From Pectobacterium cacticida (GTDB lineage: Bacteria; Pseudomonadota; Gammaproteobacteria; Enterobacterales; Enterobacteriaceae), in assembly GCF_036885195.1 (NCBI RefSeq), contig NZ_CP133656.1:2976001-3040000 (forward strand): DNA of 64,000 nt. Reading direction: 5' to 3'. Both the position numbers and the translations under genes were made by a program. This document shows positions 1 through 8,424 of the stretch, piece by piece. The notes under the pieces were generated by a model, which worked only from the letters and a program-made list of their open reading frames with translations, was not told the origin of the DNA and made no database searches. Numbering within the stretch: position 1 is the first letter of the stretch; each line of letters starts with the position of its first letter.

Positions 1-396
1 GTCATCAGCGGGGGAAGGCTCATTGAGCAGGACACGGTTAGCGAGGTTTTTTCACACCCTAAAACGCCGCTGGCCCAGAAATTCATTCAGTCTACGCTAC
101 ATTTGGATATTCCAGAGGATTACCTTACCCGCTTATCCTCGGATTTTCGCCTAAATGCCACGCCGTTATTACGGATGGAATTTACCGGTCAGTCGGTTGA
201 TGCCCCTTTGTTATCAGAGGTCGCTCGACGCTTTAACATTAATAACAATATCATCAGCGCCCAGATGGATTACGCCGGAGGTGTTAAATTCGGCATTATG
301 CTGACAGAAATGCACGGCAAAGAGGCGGATGTTAAAGCCGCAATCCAATTTTTACAGGAAAGTTACGTTACTATTGAGGTTTTGGGTTATGTCTGA
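1..396 (+). CDS. metN: Methionine ABC transporter ATP-binding protein MetN, C-terminal part
   Basis: The reading frame is open from the first base of the window, so only about the last 131 residues are present; the ABC core (Walker A, most of the nucleotide-binding domain) lies outside. What remains starts just after the Walker B/H-loop region and holds the linker and the C-terminal NIL (ACT-like) domain, which in MetN binds methionine and causes trans-inhibition of transport. The stop codon overlaps the start of metI by 8 bases, the usual metNIQ arrangement. Identity rests on this C-terminal domain and on the two following genes. Confidence 0.93.
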   Translation, partial: VISGGRLIEQDTVSEVFSHPKTPLAQKFIQSTLHLDIPEDYLTRLSSDFRLNATPLLRMEFTGQSVDAPLLSEVARRFNINNNIISAQMDYAGGVKFGIMLTEMHGKEADVKAAIQFLQESYVTIEVLGYV

Positions 397-1042
397 AGCA
401 ATGATATGGCTAATGGCAAAGGGAGTATGGGAAACCGTCGCAATGACGTTTGTTTCTGGTTTCTTTGGTTTTGTGCTCGGTTTACCCGTAGGCGTTTTAT
501 TATATATTACGCGTCCAGGGCAGATTATTGCTAATCCAAAAATCTATCGTACCGTTTCTGCACTGGTCAATATTTTCCGTTCGATTCCATTCATTATTTT
601 ACTGGTATGGATGATTCCCTTTACCCGTATCATTGTCGGCACCTCAATTGGTTTGCAGGCAGCGATCGTTCCGCTCACCGTTGGCGCCGCGCCATTTATC
701 GCTCGAATGGTAGAAAACGCACTGCTCGAAATTCCGACGGGGCTCATTGAAGCAGCCCGAGCAATGGGGGCAACGCCGATGCAAATAATCAGAAAGATAT
801 TGCTGCCTGAGGCCTTACCCGGGCTTATTAATGCTGCAACCATCACGTTGATTACGCTGGTGGGCTATTCTGCCATGGGGGGGGCCGTAGGTGCAGGTGG
901 CTTAGGTCAAATTGGTTATCAGTACGGTTATATTGGTTATAACGCGATGGTCATGAATACGGTATTAATACTATTGGTTGTTTTGGTTTATCTAATTCAA
1001 TTCTGCGGCGAAAGAGTTGTAAAATCTGTCACACATAAGTAA
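389..1042 (+). CDS. metI: Methionine ABC transporter permease MetI
   Basis: Inner-membrane permease of the D/L-methionine importer. From the ATG at 389 the product is 217 residues, the same length as E. coli MetI; the frame is open upstream to 329 but that stretch lies inside metN. Several hydrophobic segments are visible and the permease EAA loop reads EAARAMGATPMQIIRKILLPEA around residues 137-158, the part that docks onto MetN. It overlaps metN by 8 bases and is followed 63 bases later by metQ, so the three genes form one transcription unit. In enterobacteria the operon is repressed by MetJ, but the operator would be upstream of the window. Confidence 0.96.
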   Translation: MSEAMIWLMAKGVWETVAMTFVSGFFGFVLGLPVGVLLYITRPGQIIANPKIYRTVSALVNIFRSIPFIILLVWMIPFTRIIVGTSIGLQAAIVPLTVGAAPFIARMVENALLEIPTGLIEAARAMGATPMQIIRKILLPEALPGLINAATITLITLVGYSAMGGAVGAGGLGQIGYQYGYIGYNAMVMNTVLILLVVLVYLIQFCGERVVKSVTHK

Positions 1043-1105
1043 TCATCACAATGCGCATTTGCCTGCAGCATTTGGCAAATTACGCGTTAATTACGGGGTA
1101 AGAAT

Positions 1106-1921
1106 ATGACAATTAAATTCAAATCGATTGCGACTATTGGCGCACTCCTAGGTGTATTGGCGTTGGCGGGATGCGGCCAGGAAGAAAAGGATCCTAATCA
1201 CATTAAAGTCGGTGTTATTGTTGGCGCGGAGCAGCAGGTTGCGGAAGTTGCGCAAAAAGTCGCTAAAGACAAATACGGATTAGACGTTGAATTGGTGACG
1301 TTCAATGACTACGTTTTGCCTAATGAGGCACTGAGCAAAGGCGATATCGATCTGAATGCTTTCCAGCACAAGCCCTATCTGGACCAACAAATTAAAGATC
1401 GTGGCTATAAATTGGTATCTGTCGGCAATAGCTTTGTTTACCCCATCGCCGGTTATTCGAAGAAAATCAAATCGCTAAGTGAGCTGCAAGATGGCGCACA
1501 AATTGCGCTGCCAAACGATCCAACTAATTTGGGTCGTTCTCTACTGCTGCTACAGAAAGTTGGTTTAATTAAACTGAAAGACAATGTTGGACTGTTACCA
1601 ACCGTACTGGATGTGACCGAAAATCCGAAAAATATCAAACTGGTTGAACTTGAGGCGCCACAGTTACCTCGTTCTTTAGATGACGCTCAAATCGCGTTGG
1701 CTATCATCAATACCACTTATGCCAGCCAGATTAACCTGACGCCAACTAAAGATGGCCTGTTTGTTGAAGAGAAAGACTCTCCGTATGTGAACTTGCTTGT
1801 TGCACGCGAAGACAACAAAGATGCTGAAAATGTGAAGAAATTTGTTCAGGCTTATCAATCTGATGAAGTGAGCGATGCCGCAAATAAAATCTTTAATGGT
1901 GGAGCAGTGAAAGGTTGGTGA
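1106..1921 (+). CDS. metQ: Methionine-binding lipoprotein MetQ
   Basis: Substrate-binding component of the MetNIQ importer. The 271-residue product begins with a lipoprotein signal peptide ending in the lipobox LAGC (cysteine at residue 23), so it is predicted to be lipid-anchored in the periplasm. The body matches the NlpA family (HIKVGVIVGAEQQVAEVAQK start, DYVLPNEAL, AFQHKPYLD). Last gene of metNIQ; a rho-independent terminator follows 35 bases after the stop. Confidence 0.96.
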   Translation: MTIKFKSIATIGALLGVLALAGCGQEEKDPNHIKVGVIVGAEQQVAEVAQKVAKDKYGLDVELVTFNDYVLPNEALSKGDIDLNAFQHKPYLDQQIKDRGYKLVSVGNSFVYPIAGYSKKIKSLSELQDGAQIALPNDPTNLGRSLLLLQKVGLIKLKDNVGLLPTVLDVTENPKNIKLVELEAPQLPRSLDDAQIALAIINTTYASQINLTPTKDGLFVEEKDSPYVNLLVAREDNKDAENVKKFVQAYQSDEVSDAANKIFNGGAVKGW

Positions 1922-1955
1922 TCCACCGCTATAGTATTTCACTTAACTAATCGCT

Positions 1956-1984
1956 AAGACGGGCTACGGCCCGTCTTGTTATTT
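1956..1984 (+). terminator. Rho-independent terminator after metQ
   Basis: A perfect 9-bp stem AAGACGGGC / GCCCGTCTT with loop TACG (1956-1977) is followed by a T-rich run (TGTTATTTG). It lies 35 bases after the metQ stop and 55 bases before rcsF, so it should end metNIQ transcription. Confidence 0.8.
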
Positions 1985-2038
1985 GTGCAATTGCTTGCTT
2001 CAATACTCGCTCTTTGAAAAAAAGTAGAGGAATCCTTA

Positions 2039-2449
2039 ATGCGTGCTGTTCCCTATATATTGTTGGCGATGTCGCTGACAGGTTGTTCCTTATTTCAGAA
2101 ACCTTTGGCACCTGTTCCTCAACCTGTTATCGAAACCCAAACCAAAAAACCTGCACCGAAACCAAAACCAGCGGCTCGCCCAGCTCCTGCGGTGTTGTAT
2201 CAAAGTGCAGAACAATTAGTTGGTAAACCTTTCCGTGATATGGGTGAAGTTTCTGGTTCCTCATGCCAGTCCAGTGCTCAGGATTCCCCCCCCAGCGCGG
2301 CAAGTGCACGCAGAAGAATGCAGAACCGTGCGACCGCATTGAAAGCTAATGCGGTTTTACTACATGAATGCCAAACCGTCAGTGGCGTAGCTGGTTGCTA
2401 TAGTCAGATCGTTTGTCAAGGCACTGCGTTGAAAGTCTCTGCACAATGA
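2039..2449 (+). CDS. rcsF: Outer-membrane lipoprotein RcsF, sensor of the Rcs phosphorelay
   Basis: RcsF detects envelope damage and starts signalling through IgaA to RcsC/RcsD/RcsB. The 136-residue product has a lipobox LTGC (residues 13-16), a proline/lysine-rich linker (residues 21-50) of the kind threaded through outer-membrane porins, and a C-terminal globular domain with four cysteines (SSCQSS, HECQT, GCYSQIVCQ) that form the two disulfides known for RcsF. An AGAGGAA ribosome site lies just before the ATG. Its stop overlaps the trmO start (ATGA), as in other enterobacteria. Confidence 0.95.
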   Translation: MRAVPYILLAMSLTGCSLFQKPLAPVPQPVIETQTKKPAPKPKPAARPAPAVLYQSAEQLVGKPFRDMGEVSGSSCQSSAQDSPPSAASARRRMQNRATALKANAVLLHECQTVSGVAGCYSQIVCQGTALKVSAQ

Positions 2450-3162
2450 GTCAATTTATTTTTAATCAGATCGGAGTGATCCGCTCACCATATAAAGAAA
2501 AATTTGCTATTCCGCGTCAACCCGGTCTGGTTGAAGACGGTGGAGGAGCACTTCAGCTCTTGCCACCGTACACTCAGGCCGAGTGTGTGCGCGGGCTAGA
2601 GAATTTCAGTCATATCTGGATATTGTTCATTTTCCACCAAACAATGGAAAACGGATGGCATCCGACGGTTCGGCCGCCGCGTCTAGGAGGAAACGCACGC
2701 ACGGGCGTTTTTGCTACACGTTCTCCTTTCCGCCCCAATCCTATTGGGATGTCATTGGTCGAATTAAAAGGGATCCACACAATAGGTGATACCATTACAC
2801 TCGAATTAGGTAGCCTCGATCTCGTTGATGGCACGCCGGTCGTCGATATCAAGCCCTATCTACCTTTTGCTGAAAGTTATCCTCAGGCGCGAGCGGGATT
2901 TGCCCAAATGGCACCCGATGCCACTATGCCAGTATTTTTTTCCTCATTTGCGGAAAAGCAAATCGCGGAACATCAAAAGAAGTATCCCCATTTAAAACGC
3001 TTTATCTCACAGGTTTTGGCTCAGGATCCGCGCCCAGCCTACCGTAAAGGGGAAGATATCTTACGGGAATATGCCGTATCACTACTTGAATTCAATGTCC
3101 GATGGCGCGTCTGCGAAGAAAAAACTGAAGTGTTGAGCCTCGACCATACTCACAATCCTTAA
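2446..3162 (+). CDS. trmO: tRNA (N6-threonylcarbamoyladenosine37) methyltransferase TrmO
   Basis: Also named TsaA/YaeB. It N6-methylates t6A37 in tRNA-Thr using S-adenosylmethionine. The frame is open from 2413, but the ATG at 2446 (MSQFIFNQIGVIRSPY) overlaps the rcsF stop and gives a 238-residue protein close to the family length. The beta-barrel TsaA domain is recognisable: IGVIRSPY at the start, VRPPRLGG and GVFATRSPFRPNPIG around residues 75-105, and DLVDGTPVVDIKPYLP around 125-140. A short conserved C-terminal domain with DPRPAYRKG follows. Confidence 0.94.
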   Translation: MSQFIFNQIGVIRSPYKEKFAIPRQPGLVEDGGGALQLLPPYTQAECVRGLENFSHIWILFIFHQTMENGWHPTVRPPRLGGNARTGVFATRSPFRPNPIGMSLVELKGIHTIGDTITLELGSLDLVDGTPVVDIKPYLPFAESYPQARAGFAQMAPDATMPVFFSSFAEKQIAEHQKKYPHLKRFISQVLAQDPRPAYRKGEDILREYAVSLLEFNVRWRVCEEKTEVLSLDHTHNP

Positions 3163-3207
3163 GGTATGGGCTATGGCAATATCTGCCAAAATTGTCCTGA
3201 CTCTCTT

Positions 3208-3234
3208 TTGACGCGCCGCGCACACTGGTAAACT
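3208..3234 (+). promoter_or_regulatory. Possible sigma70 promoter for proS
   Basis: TTGACG (3208-3213) and TAAACT (3229-3234) are separated by 15-16 bases, about 75 bases before the proS ATG. The -35 is good, the -10 and the spacing are weak. A small GC hairpin (3257-3271, GGCTGC/GCAGCC) would sit in the leader. Suggestive only. Confidence 0.35.
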
Positions 3235-3307
3235 AAGCCACTTTTTATGTGCTTTCGGCTGCGTGGCAGCCCTATGCTAATTCTCGTTCTAACGGAACTA
3301 AAACCCC

Positions 3308-5026
3308 ATGCGTACCAGCCAATACATGCTCTCCACTCTCAAGGAGACACCAGCCGATGCCGAAGTCATCAGCCATCAGTTGATGCTCCGGGCAGGAATG
3401 ATTCGTAAACTGGCCTCGGGCCTTTACACCTGGTTACCGACCGGTTTACGTGTTTTGCGAAAAGTTGAAACCATCGTGCGCGAAGAAATGAACAACGCTG
3501 GCGCAATTGAAATTTCGATGCCGGTCGTTCAGCCCGCTGATTTATGGGTAGAAAGTGGTCGTTGGGAACAATATGGCCCCGAATTACTGCGTTTTGTCGA
3601 TCGTGGTGAACGCCCATTTGTGCTTGGCCCAACGCACGAAGAGGTCATTACCGACTTGATCCGTAATGAGATTAGCTCTTATAAGCAATTGCCGCTGAAT
3701 TTCTTCCAGATTCAAACTAAATTCCGTGATGAGGTACGCCCACGTTTTGGCGTAATGCGCTCACGCGAGTTCCTGATGAAAGACGCCTACTCGTTCCATA
3801 CTTCTCAGGAATCTTTACAGATCACCTACGACGCGATGTACGCTGCTTATAGCAAAATCTTCAGCCGTATGGATCTGGATTTCAGGGCCGTTCAAGCGGA
3901 CACTGGCTCTATCGGAGGGAATGCATCTCACGAGTTCCAGGTACTGGCGGCCAGTGGCGAAGACGATATCGTTTTTTCAACGGAATCCGACTACGCCGCG
4001 AATATAGAGTTGGCAGAAGCCGTTGCGCCTCAATTAGGCCGCGCGGAAGCGACGGAAGAACTGCGCCTGGTGGATACACCGAATGCGAAAACCATTGCCG
4101 AATTAGTTGAGCAGTTTGCACTGCCGATAGAAAAAACGGTAAAAACGCTTTTGGTCAAAGCAACGGAAGAAAGCGGCTACAAGCTGGTTGCACTATTGGT
4201 TCGCGGCGACCATGAATTAAACGAAATCAAAGCAGAAAAAATTGCGCAGGTAGCCAGCCCGCTCACTTTCGCAACTGAAGAAGAAATTCGCGCCACTATC
4301 GGTGCCGGCCCTGGCTCACTCGGCCCAGTCAACCTCACCATCCCTGTCGTCGTCGATCGTACCGTTGCCGCGATGAGCGATTTTAGCGCGGGCGCGAACA
4401 TTGATGGCAAACACTATTTTGGCATTAACTGGGAGCGCGATGTTCCCCTACCCGAGGTTGCCGATATCCGTAATGTCGTTGAAGGTGACATCAGTCCTGA
4501 TGGCAAAGGTACACTGCAAATCAAACGCGGTATTGAAGTGGGCCATATTTTTCAATTGGGTAGTAAATATTCCGAAGCATTAAAAGCAACCGTACAGGGT
4601 GAGGATGGCCGCAACCAGACGCTAACGATGGGTTGTTACGGTATTGGGGTAACGCGCGTTGTCGCGGCGGCAATTGAGCAAAACCATGACGAACGCGGCA
4701 TTATCTGGCCAGACGCGATTGCACCTTTTCAGGTTGCTATTTTGCCCATGAATATGCACAAATCTTTCCGCGTGAAGGAAGTCGCTGAGGATATTTACCA
4801 GCAACTGCGTGCCAAGGGCATCGACGTTCTACTAGATGACCGTAAAGAGCGCCCGGGCGTAATGTTCGCTGATATGGAATTAATTGGCGTACCTCATACC
4901 ATCGTTATTGGCGATCGTAATCTGGACAGTGAAGAAATTGAGTATAAACATCGTAGGATTGGTGAAAAACGCATGATTAAAACCGGTGAAATCGTCGATT
5001 TCCTACTGGCAAATATTGTACGCTAA
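3308..5026 (+). CDS. proS: Prolyl-tRNA synthetase
   Basis: Charges tRNA-Pro in the cytosol. The 572-residue protein has the bacterial class II layout: catalytic core with motif 2 (FRDEVRPRFGVMRSREFLMKDAYSFH region, residues 139-162), an inserted editing domain (INS, roughly 225-400) that clears Ala-tRNA-Pro, motif 3 (GCYGIGVTRVVAAAIEQ, about 442-458) and a C-terminal anticodon-binding domain. Length equals the E. coli enzyme. The order rcsF-trmO-proS is as in E. coli (inverted), but the next gene, rpoS, is not the E. coli neighbour. Confidence 0.98.
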   Translation: MRTSQYMLSTLKETPADAEVISHQLMLRAGMIRKLASGLYTWLPTGLRVLRKVETIVREEMNNAGAIEISMPVVQPADLWVESGRWEQYGPELLRFVDRGERPFVLGPTHEEVITDLIRNEISSYKQLPLNFFQIQTKFRDEVRPRFGVMRSREFLMKDAYSFHTSQESLQITYDAMYAAYSKIFSRMDLDFRAVQADTGSIGGNASHEFQVLAASGEDDIVFSTESDYAANIELAEAVAPQLGRAEATEELRLVDTPNAKTIAELVEQFALPIEKTVKTLLVKATEESGYKLVALLVRGDHELNEIKAEKIAQVASPLTFATEEEIRATIGAGPGSLGPVNLTIPVVVDRTVAAMSDFSAGANIDGKHYFGINWERDVPLPEVADIRNVVEGDISPDGKGTLQIKRGIEVGHIFQLGSKYSEALKATVQGEDGRNQTLTMGCYGIGVTRVVAAAIEQNHDERGIIWPDAIAPFQVAILPMNMHKSFRVKEVAEDIYQQLRAKGIDVLLDDRKERPGVMFADMELIGVPHTIVIGDRNLDSEEIEYKHRRIGEKRMIKTGEIVDFLLANIVR

Positions 5027-5038
5027 TTTCCGTCAGAC

Positions 5039-5058
5039 GCCCTTTCGTACGAAAGGGC
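5039..5058. terminator. Hairpin after proS
   Basis: A perfect 20-base palindrome made of GCCCTTTCGT and its complement, 13 bases after the proS stop. No T-run follows directly, so it may act with the stronger hairpin at 5070-5099 or protect the mRNA 3' end. Confidence 0.45.
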
Positions 5059-5069
5059 AATAACCCCAT

Positions 5070-5099
5070 AAAAAATGGTGGGCTACCCCACCACTTTTT
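5070..5099. terminator. Bidirectional terminator between proS and rpoS
   Basis: A 7-bp GC-rich stem TGGTGGG / CCCACCA with a CTAC loop is preceded by AAAAAA and followed by CTTTTT. Read on the plus strand it ends proS; read on the minus strand it ends rpoS, whose stop is 26 bases away. Confidence 0.8.
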
Positions 5100-5125
5100 C
5101 ATCAAAATATCAGTGTTGATGCGGG

Positions 5126-6118
5126 TTATTCGCGGAACAGCTCTTCAATGCTCAGCCCCTGTACCTGCAAGATTTCCCGCAGACGGCGTAAGCCTTCAAC
5201 CTGAATCTGACGAACACGTTCACGCGTTAAACCAATTTCGCGCCCCACATCCTCCAACGTAGCCGCTTCATACCCTAGCAGTCCAAAACGACGCGCCAGC
5301 ACCTCCCGCTGTTTAGCATTAAGCTCAAACAACCATTTAACGATATTCTGTTTCATATCGTTATTCTGAGTGGTGTCTTCTGGCCCATTGTCTTTTTCGT
5401 CTGCCAAAATATCCAGCAACGCTTTCTCCGAATCACCACCCAGCGGAGTATCCACGGAGGTTATACGTTCATTCAGGCGCAACATACGGTTAACGTCATC
5501 AACAGGCCTATCGAGTTGTTCGGCGATTTCTTCCGCGCTCGGCTCATGATCCAGTTTATGAGACAATTCGCGGGCAGTGCGCAAATAGACGTTGAGTTCT
5601 TTAACAATATGGATGGGTAAACGAATGGTACGGGTTTGATTCATGATGGCTCGCTCAATCGTCTGTCGAATCCACCAGGTTGCATAGGTTGAAAAACGAA
5701 ACCCTTTTTCAGGATCGAATTTTTCAACCGCACGAATCAACCCCAAATTTCCTTCTTCAATCAGATCTAGCAATGCCAGACCACGATTGTTGTAACGGCG
5801 GGCAATTTTTACTACCAATCGAAGATTACTTTCGATCATCCGACGGCGCGATGGAATATCACCACGTAACGCGCGCCGGGCAAAATAAACTTCTTCTTCT
5901 GCGGTTAAAAGCGGCGAATAGCCAATTTCTCCTAAATAAAGTTGCGTCGCATCCATAACGCGCTGTGGAACACCTTGCGATAATAGCTCGTCTTCCGCCA
6001 AGTCATTATCATTGGTATCCTCATCTGCCAGCGCTTTATCATCGAAAACATCAAGCCCATTTTCGTCGAAATCGGAATCTTCATGTAACTCGTTAACTTT
6101 CAGCGTACTTTGGCTCAT
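5126..6118 (-). CDS. rpoS: RNA polymerase sigma factor RpoS (stationary phase and general stress)
   Basis: 330 residues, the same size as E. coli sigma-S. Visible regions: acidic N-terminus, region 1.2 (DATQLYLGEIGYSPLLTAEE), region 2 with core binding and -10 recognition (LLDLIEEGNLGLIRAVEKFD and FRFSTYATWWIRQTIERAI), region 3, and region 4 helix-turn-helix (TLEDVGREIGLTRERVRQIQ). In enterobacteria the main rpoS promoter lies inside nlpD, so the long leader that binds Hfq and small RNAs would be within the upstream gene here. In Pectobacterium RpoS affects stress survival and virulence timing. Confidence 0.98.
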   Translation of the reverse strand: MSQSTLKVNELHEDSDFDENGLDVFDDKALADEDTNDNDLAEDELLSQGVPQRVMDATQLYLGEIGYSPLLTAEEEVYFARRALRGDIPSRRRMIESNLRLVVKIARRYNNRGLALLDLIEEGNLGLIRAVEKFDPEKGFRFSTYATWWIRQTIERAIMNQTRTIRLPIHIVKELNVYLRTARELSHKLDHEPSAEEIAEQLDRPVDDVNRMLRLNERITSVDTPLGGDSEKALLDILADEKDNGPEDTTQNNDMKQNIVKWLFELNAKQREVLARRFGLLGYEAATLEDVGREIGLTRERVRQIQVEGLRRLREILQVQGLSIEELFRE

Positions 6119-6171
6119 AAGTGGCTCCTACCCGTGATCCCATGGCAGAATACCGAAATACTCTGCCCGAT

Positions 6172-7191
6172 TTATCGCTGCGGTAAAAAACGCAGCGGGT
6201 TTACGGATTTCCCCTTGTAACGAATTTCAAAGTGCAAGCGAACTGAGCTTGTGCCCGTACTGCCCATCGTAGCGATTTTTTGACCAGCCGTGACATCCTG
6301 TTGTTCACGGACCAGCATCGTATCGTTATGAGCATAGGCACTGAGGTAGTCATCATTATGCTTGATGATTATCAGATTTCCGTAACCACGTAGCGCGTTG
6401 CCGGCATACACCACACGCCCACTGGCGGTTGCGATGATCGGCTGCCCACGTGAGCCGGCGATATCAATCCCTTTATTTCCCCCTTCGGAAGCGGAGAAAC
6501 TATCTATGACTTTCCCATCGGTAGGCCAACGCCAACTGCCGACAGCAGCAGTATTGCTGCTGGCAACAGCCGCTGGTGCGGAAACAGGAGCAGTAGTTGC
6601 AGCCCCTGTCGTAGGTAACATTCCACCTACATTCTGTTTACCCTGGTTACCAGAATACGCATTAGTTGACCGAGAATCAACCGATGTAGTTTGTATTTGA
6701 GCGCTAGATGGCGGTGTGGGGACGCCACCTCGGGTAGCATCGGTCGTTGCCAACATACCGCCGCTGCGCGAGGCACTGCTGCTTGAGCCATTGCCCAAAT
6801 TCAATGACTGCCCAACATTCAGGCTATATGGCTCAGGAATGTTATTACGCTGTGCCAGATCACGGTAATCATTGCCGGTAATCCAGGCAATATAAAACAG
6901 GGTATCTCCCCGTTTTACGGTATAAGTATCGCCGCCGTTATAGCTGCCTTTCGGAATATTACCGTAGCTACGGTTATAAACGATTCGACCATCCGGCGTC
7001 GTTGCCACGCTATCGCCCGTAGTTGAAATACGTGATGGTGACGCAGATAGCATTCCCCCTCGATTGCCCGTATTTCCGTCAACGCTGCTGATCGGCGCCG
7101 ATTTGGAATTATTGTTGGTACATCCAGCCACACCGAAGACAATCACCGTACAAGCAGCGATGTGACGCAAATTAATCATTCGGCTTCCCAT
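6172..7191 (-). CDS. nlpD: NlpD: LysM / LytM lipoprotein activating cell-separation amidase
   Basis: Outer-membrane lipoprotein that activates amidase AmiC at the division septum. The open frame starts at 7245, but the ATG at 7191 (MGSRMINLRHIAAC) has a GGAG/AAGG ribosome site and matches the family N-terminus; the protein is then 339 residues. Order: lipobox VAGC near residue 24, low-complexity linker, LysM domain (YTVKRGDTLFYIAWITGN), second serine/threonine/alanine-rich linker, C-terminal LytM (M23-like) domain (GNKGIDIAGSRG to LRFLPQR). The zinc-binding residues of active M23 peptidases are missing, as expected for an activator. It lies 53 bases upstream of rpoS and carries the rpoS promoter region. 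Confidence 0.95.
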   Translation of the reverse strand: MGSRMINLRHIAACTVIVFGVAGCTNNNSKSAPISSVDGNTGNRGGMLSASPSRISTTGDSVATTPDGRIVYNRSYGNIPKGSYNGGDTYTVKRGDTLFYIAWITGNDYRDLAQRNNIPEPYSLNVGQSLNLGNGSSSSASRSGGMLATTDATRGGVPTPPSSAQIQTTSVDSRSTNAYSGNQGKQNVGGMLPTTGAATTAPVSAPAAVASSNTAAVGSWRWPTDGKVIDSFSASEGGNKGIDIAGSRGQPIIATASGRVVYAGNALRGYGNLIIIKHNDDYLSAYAHNDTMLVREQQDVTAGQKIATMGSTGTSSVRLHFEIRYKGKSVNPLRFLPQR

Positions 7192-7677
7192 GCGCCTTAC
7201 TCCCCTAATCACAATAACATTCAAAAAAGTAACGATACCCGTCATTCATCAAGCCACATATCCGCTGACATCTTAAAATACGCGGCCCATCGCAAGCCCC
7301 TATGAAGGCCAAGACACGCCATTCAACCCCGCCCGGCTGTCACTGATGTCAATGTCCAGAAACGTCTTCCATTGCCGACGACGAGCAACTTACATTGTTT
7401 AGGGTATAGCACGTTCAAAAAAAGTAATACTAGGAACACAAACCAGATATCAATCTCACCTCTGCGCGACCGCTCAACATGCCATAGCATAAAGAAACCC
7501 GGTGGTTTATTCGTTAATTGGAACGAGCGAGATCGCATTTTAACTATCGCAAGTGCATGAGCAGTACGAGAGAGACCACTGTGGTTAGAAGCTAACAATA
7601 TCAATAAGTTCGCATGACACTATCGTAATGTCGAAATTTTAAAGAATGACAATAATTACAACTCGGCGGCCACAGTA
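7192..7677. other. 486-base spacer between pcm and nlpD, no supported gene
   Basis: Longer than the roughly 140-base spacer at this place in E. coli. Overlapping open frames exist on both strands (7323-7604 minus, 7372-7560 plus) but neither has a recognisable product, a clear ribosome site or family features. The region should hold the nlpD promoter(s); I cannot mark a convincing -35/-10. Confidence 0.5.
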
Positions 7678-8304
7678 TCAGGCCAATTCTCCTCTGACCA
7701 GAGGAACAAACCGGACCGCCTCAACCGTTTGAATAATGAATTCACCAGCATGACGTTTAACAACTTGTAAATATTGCGATAACTCTCCCACAGGCAGCAC
7801 CATCACGCCCCCTTCATCAAGCTGTTCCAGTAACGCTCGAGGAATTTCCGGCGGTGCTGCGGTAACAATAATGGCATCAAACGGCCCACGTGACGCCCAC
7901 CCCTGCCATCCGTCACCGTGGCGGGTAGAAATATTGTGTAGATCAAGCTGTTTTAAGCGACGCTTCGCTTGCCATTGCAGCCCCTTGATGCGCTCAACCG
8001 AGCAAACATGCTGCACCAAATGCGCTAAAATTGCCGTTTGGTAACCCGACCCAGTGCCTATTTCCAGCACACGAGATATCGGCGTTAAGCAGAGCAATTC
8101 CGTCATCTTTGCCACCATATAAGGCTGCGAAATAGTCTGACCGGAACCAATAGGCAGAGCAATGTTTTCATATGCTTTATGTTCGAAAGCCTCGTCAACA
8201 AAGCGTTCTCTGGGTACGGACTCTATTGCCTTCAGGAGGCGCTCGTCCTGAATGCCCTGCTGGCGCAGCTGCGCCAGCAACGTTTCTATACGCTTATTTA
8301 CCAT
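7678..8304 (-). CDS. pcm: Protein-L-isoaspartate O-methyltransferase
   Basis: Methylates isoaspartyl residues in aged proteins so that they can revert to aspartate. 208 residues, normal family length. The SAM-binding motif I is LEIGTGSGYQTAILA (about residues 80-94), with PMT signature parts GSGQTISQPYMVAKM (about 53-67) and GDGWQGWASRGPFDAIIVTA (motif II area). The start ATG at 8304 follows a GGGGGG run. In other enterobacteria surE lies directly upstream and overlaps pcm; here only 120 bases separate pcm from truD. Confidence 0.95.
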   Translation of the reverse strand: MVNKRIETLLAQLRQQGIQDERLLKAIESVPRERFVDEAFEHKAYENIALPIGSGQTISQPYMVAKMTELLCLTPISRVLEIGTGSGYQTAILAHLVQHVCSVERIKGLQWQAKRRLKQLDLHNISTRHGDGWQGWASRGPFDAIIVTAAPPEIPRALLEQLDEGGVMVLPVGELSQYLQVVKRHAGEFIIQTVEAVRFVPLVRGELA

Positions 8305-8424
8305 TCCCCCCGACCCCAGCTCAGGTTAACCTCGTCACCAATAGGAATTCCCTGTACAAAAAGCGACAGCCTTTATATCGCACGGTTGCCAGCCTCGATA
8401 TTACCCGAAAAGCGCAATTGCCCA
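8305..8424. other. 120-base truD-pcm junction where surE is missing
   Basis: In related enterobacteria the about 250-codon surE gene fills the space between truD and pcm. Here the truD stop (TGA at 8425-8427) overlaps an ATG, but the frame from that ATG (MGNCAFRVISRL...) ends after 34 codons and lacks the SurE start motif LLSNDDG. The three minus-strand frames are short and none shows any SurE signature. The only weak similarity is a terminal Glu-Trp-stop just before pcm, which resembles how SurE proteins end. I read it as a nearly complete deletion of surE. Confidence 0.6.

Noticed and set aside
6172..7191. NlpD as an active M23 endopeptidase
   Set aside because: The LytM domain lacks the zinc-binding residues; it is an amidase activator.
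7323..7604. 93-codon minus-strand open frame between pcm and nlpD
   Set aside because: No recognisable family, no good ribosome site, and a competing open frame on the other strand; treated as spacer.
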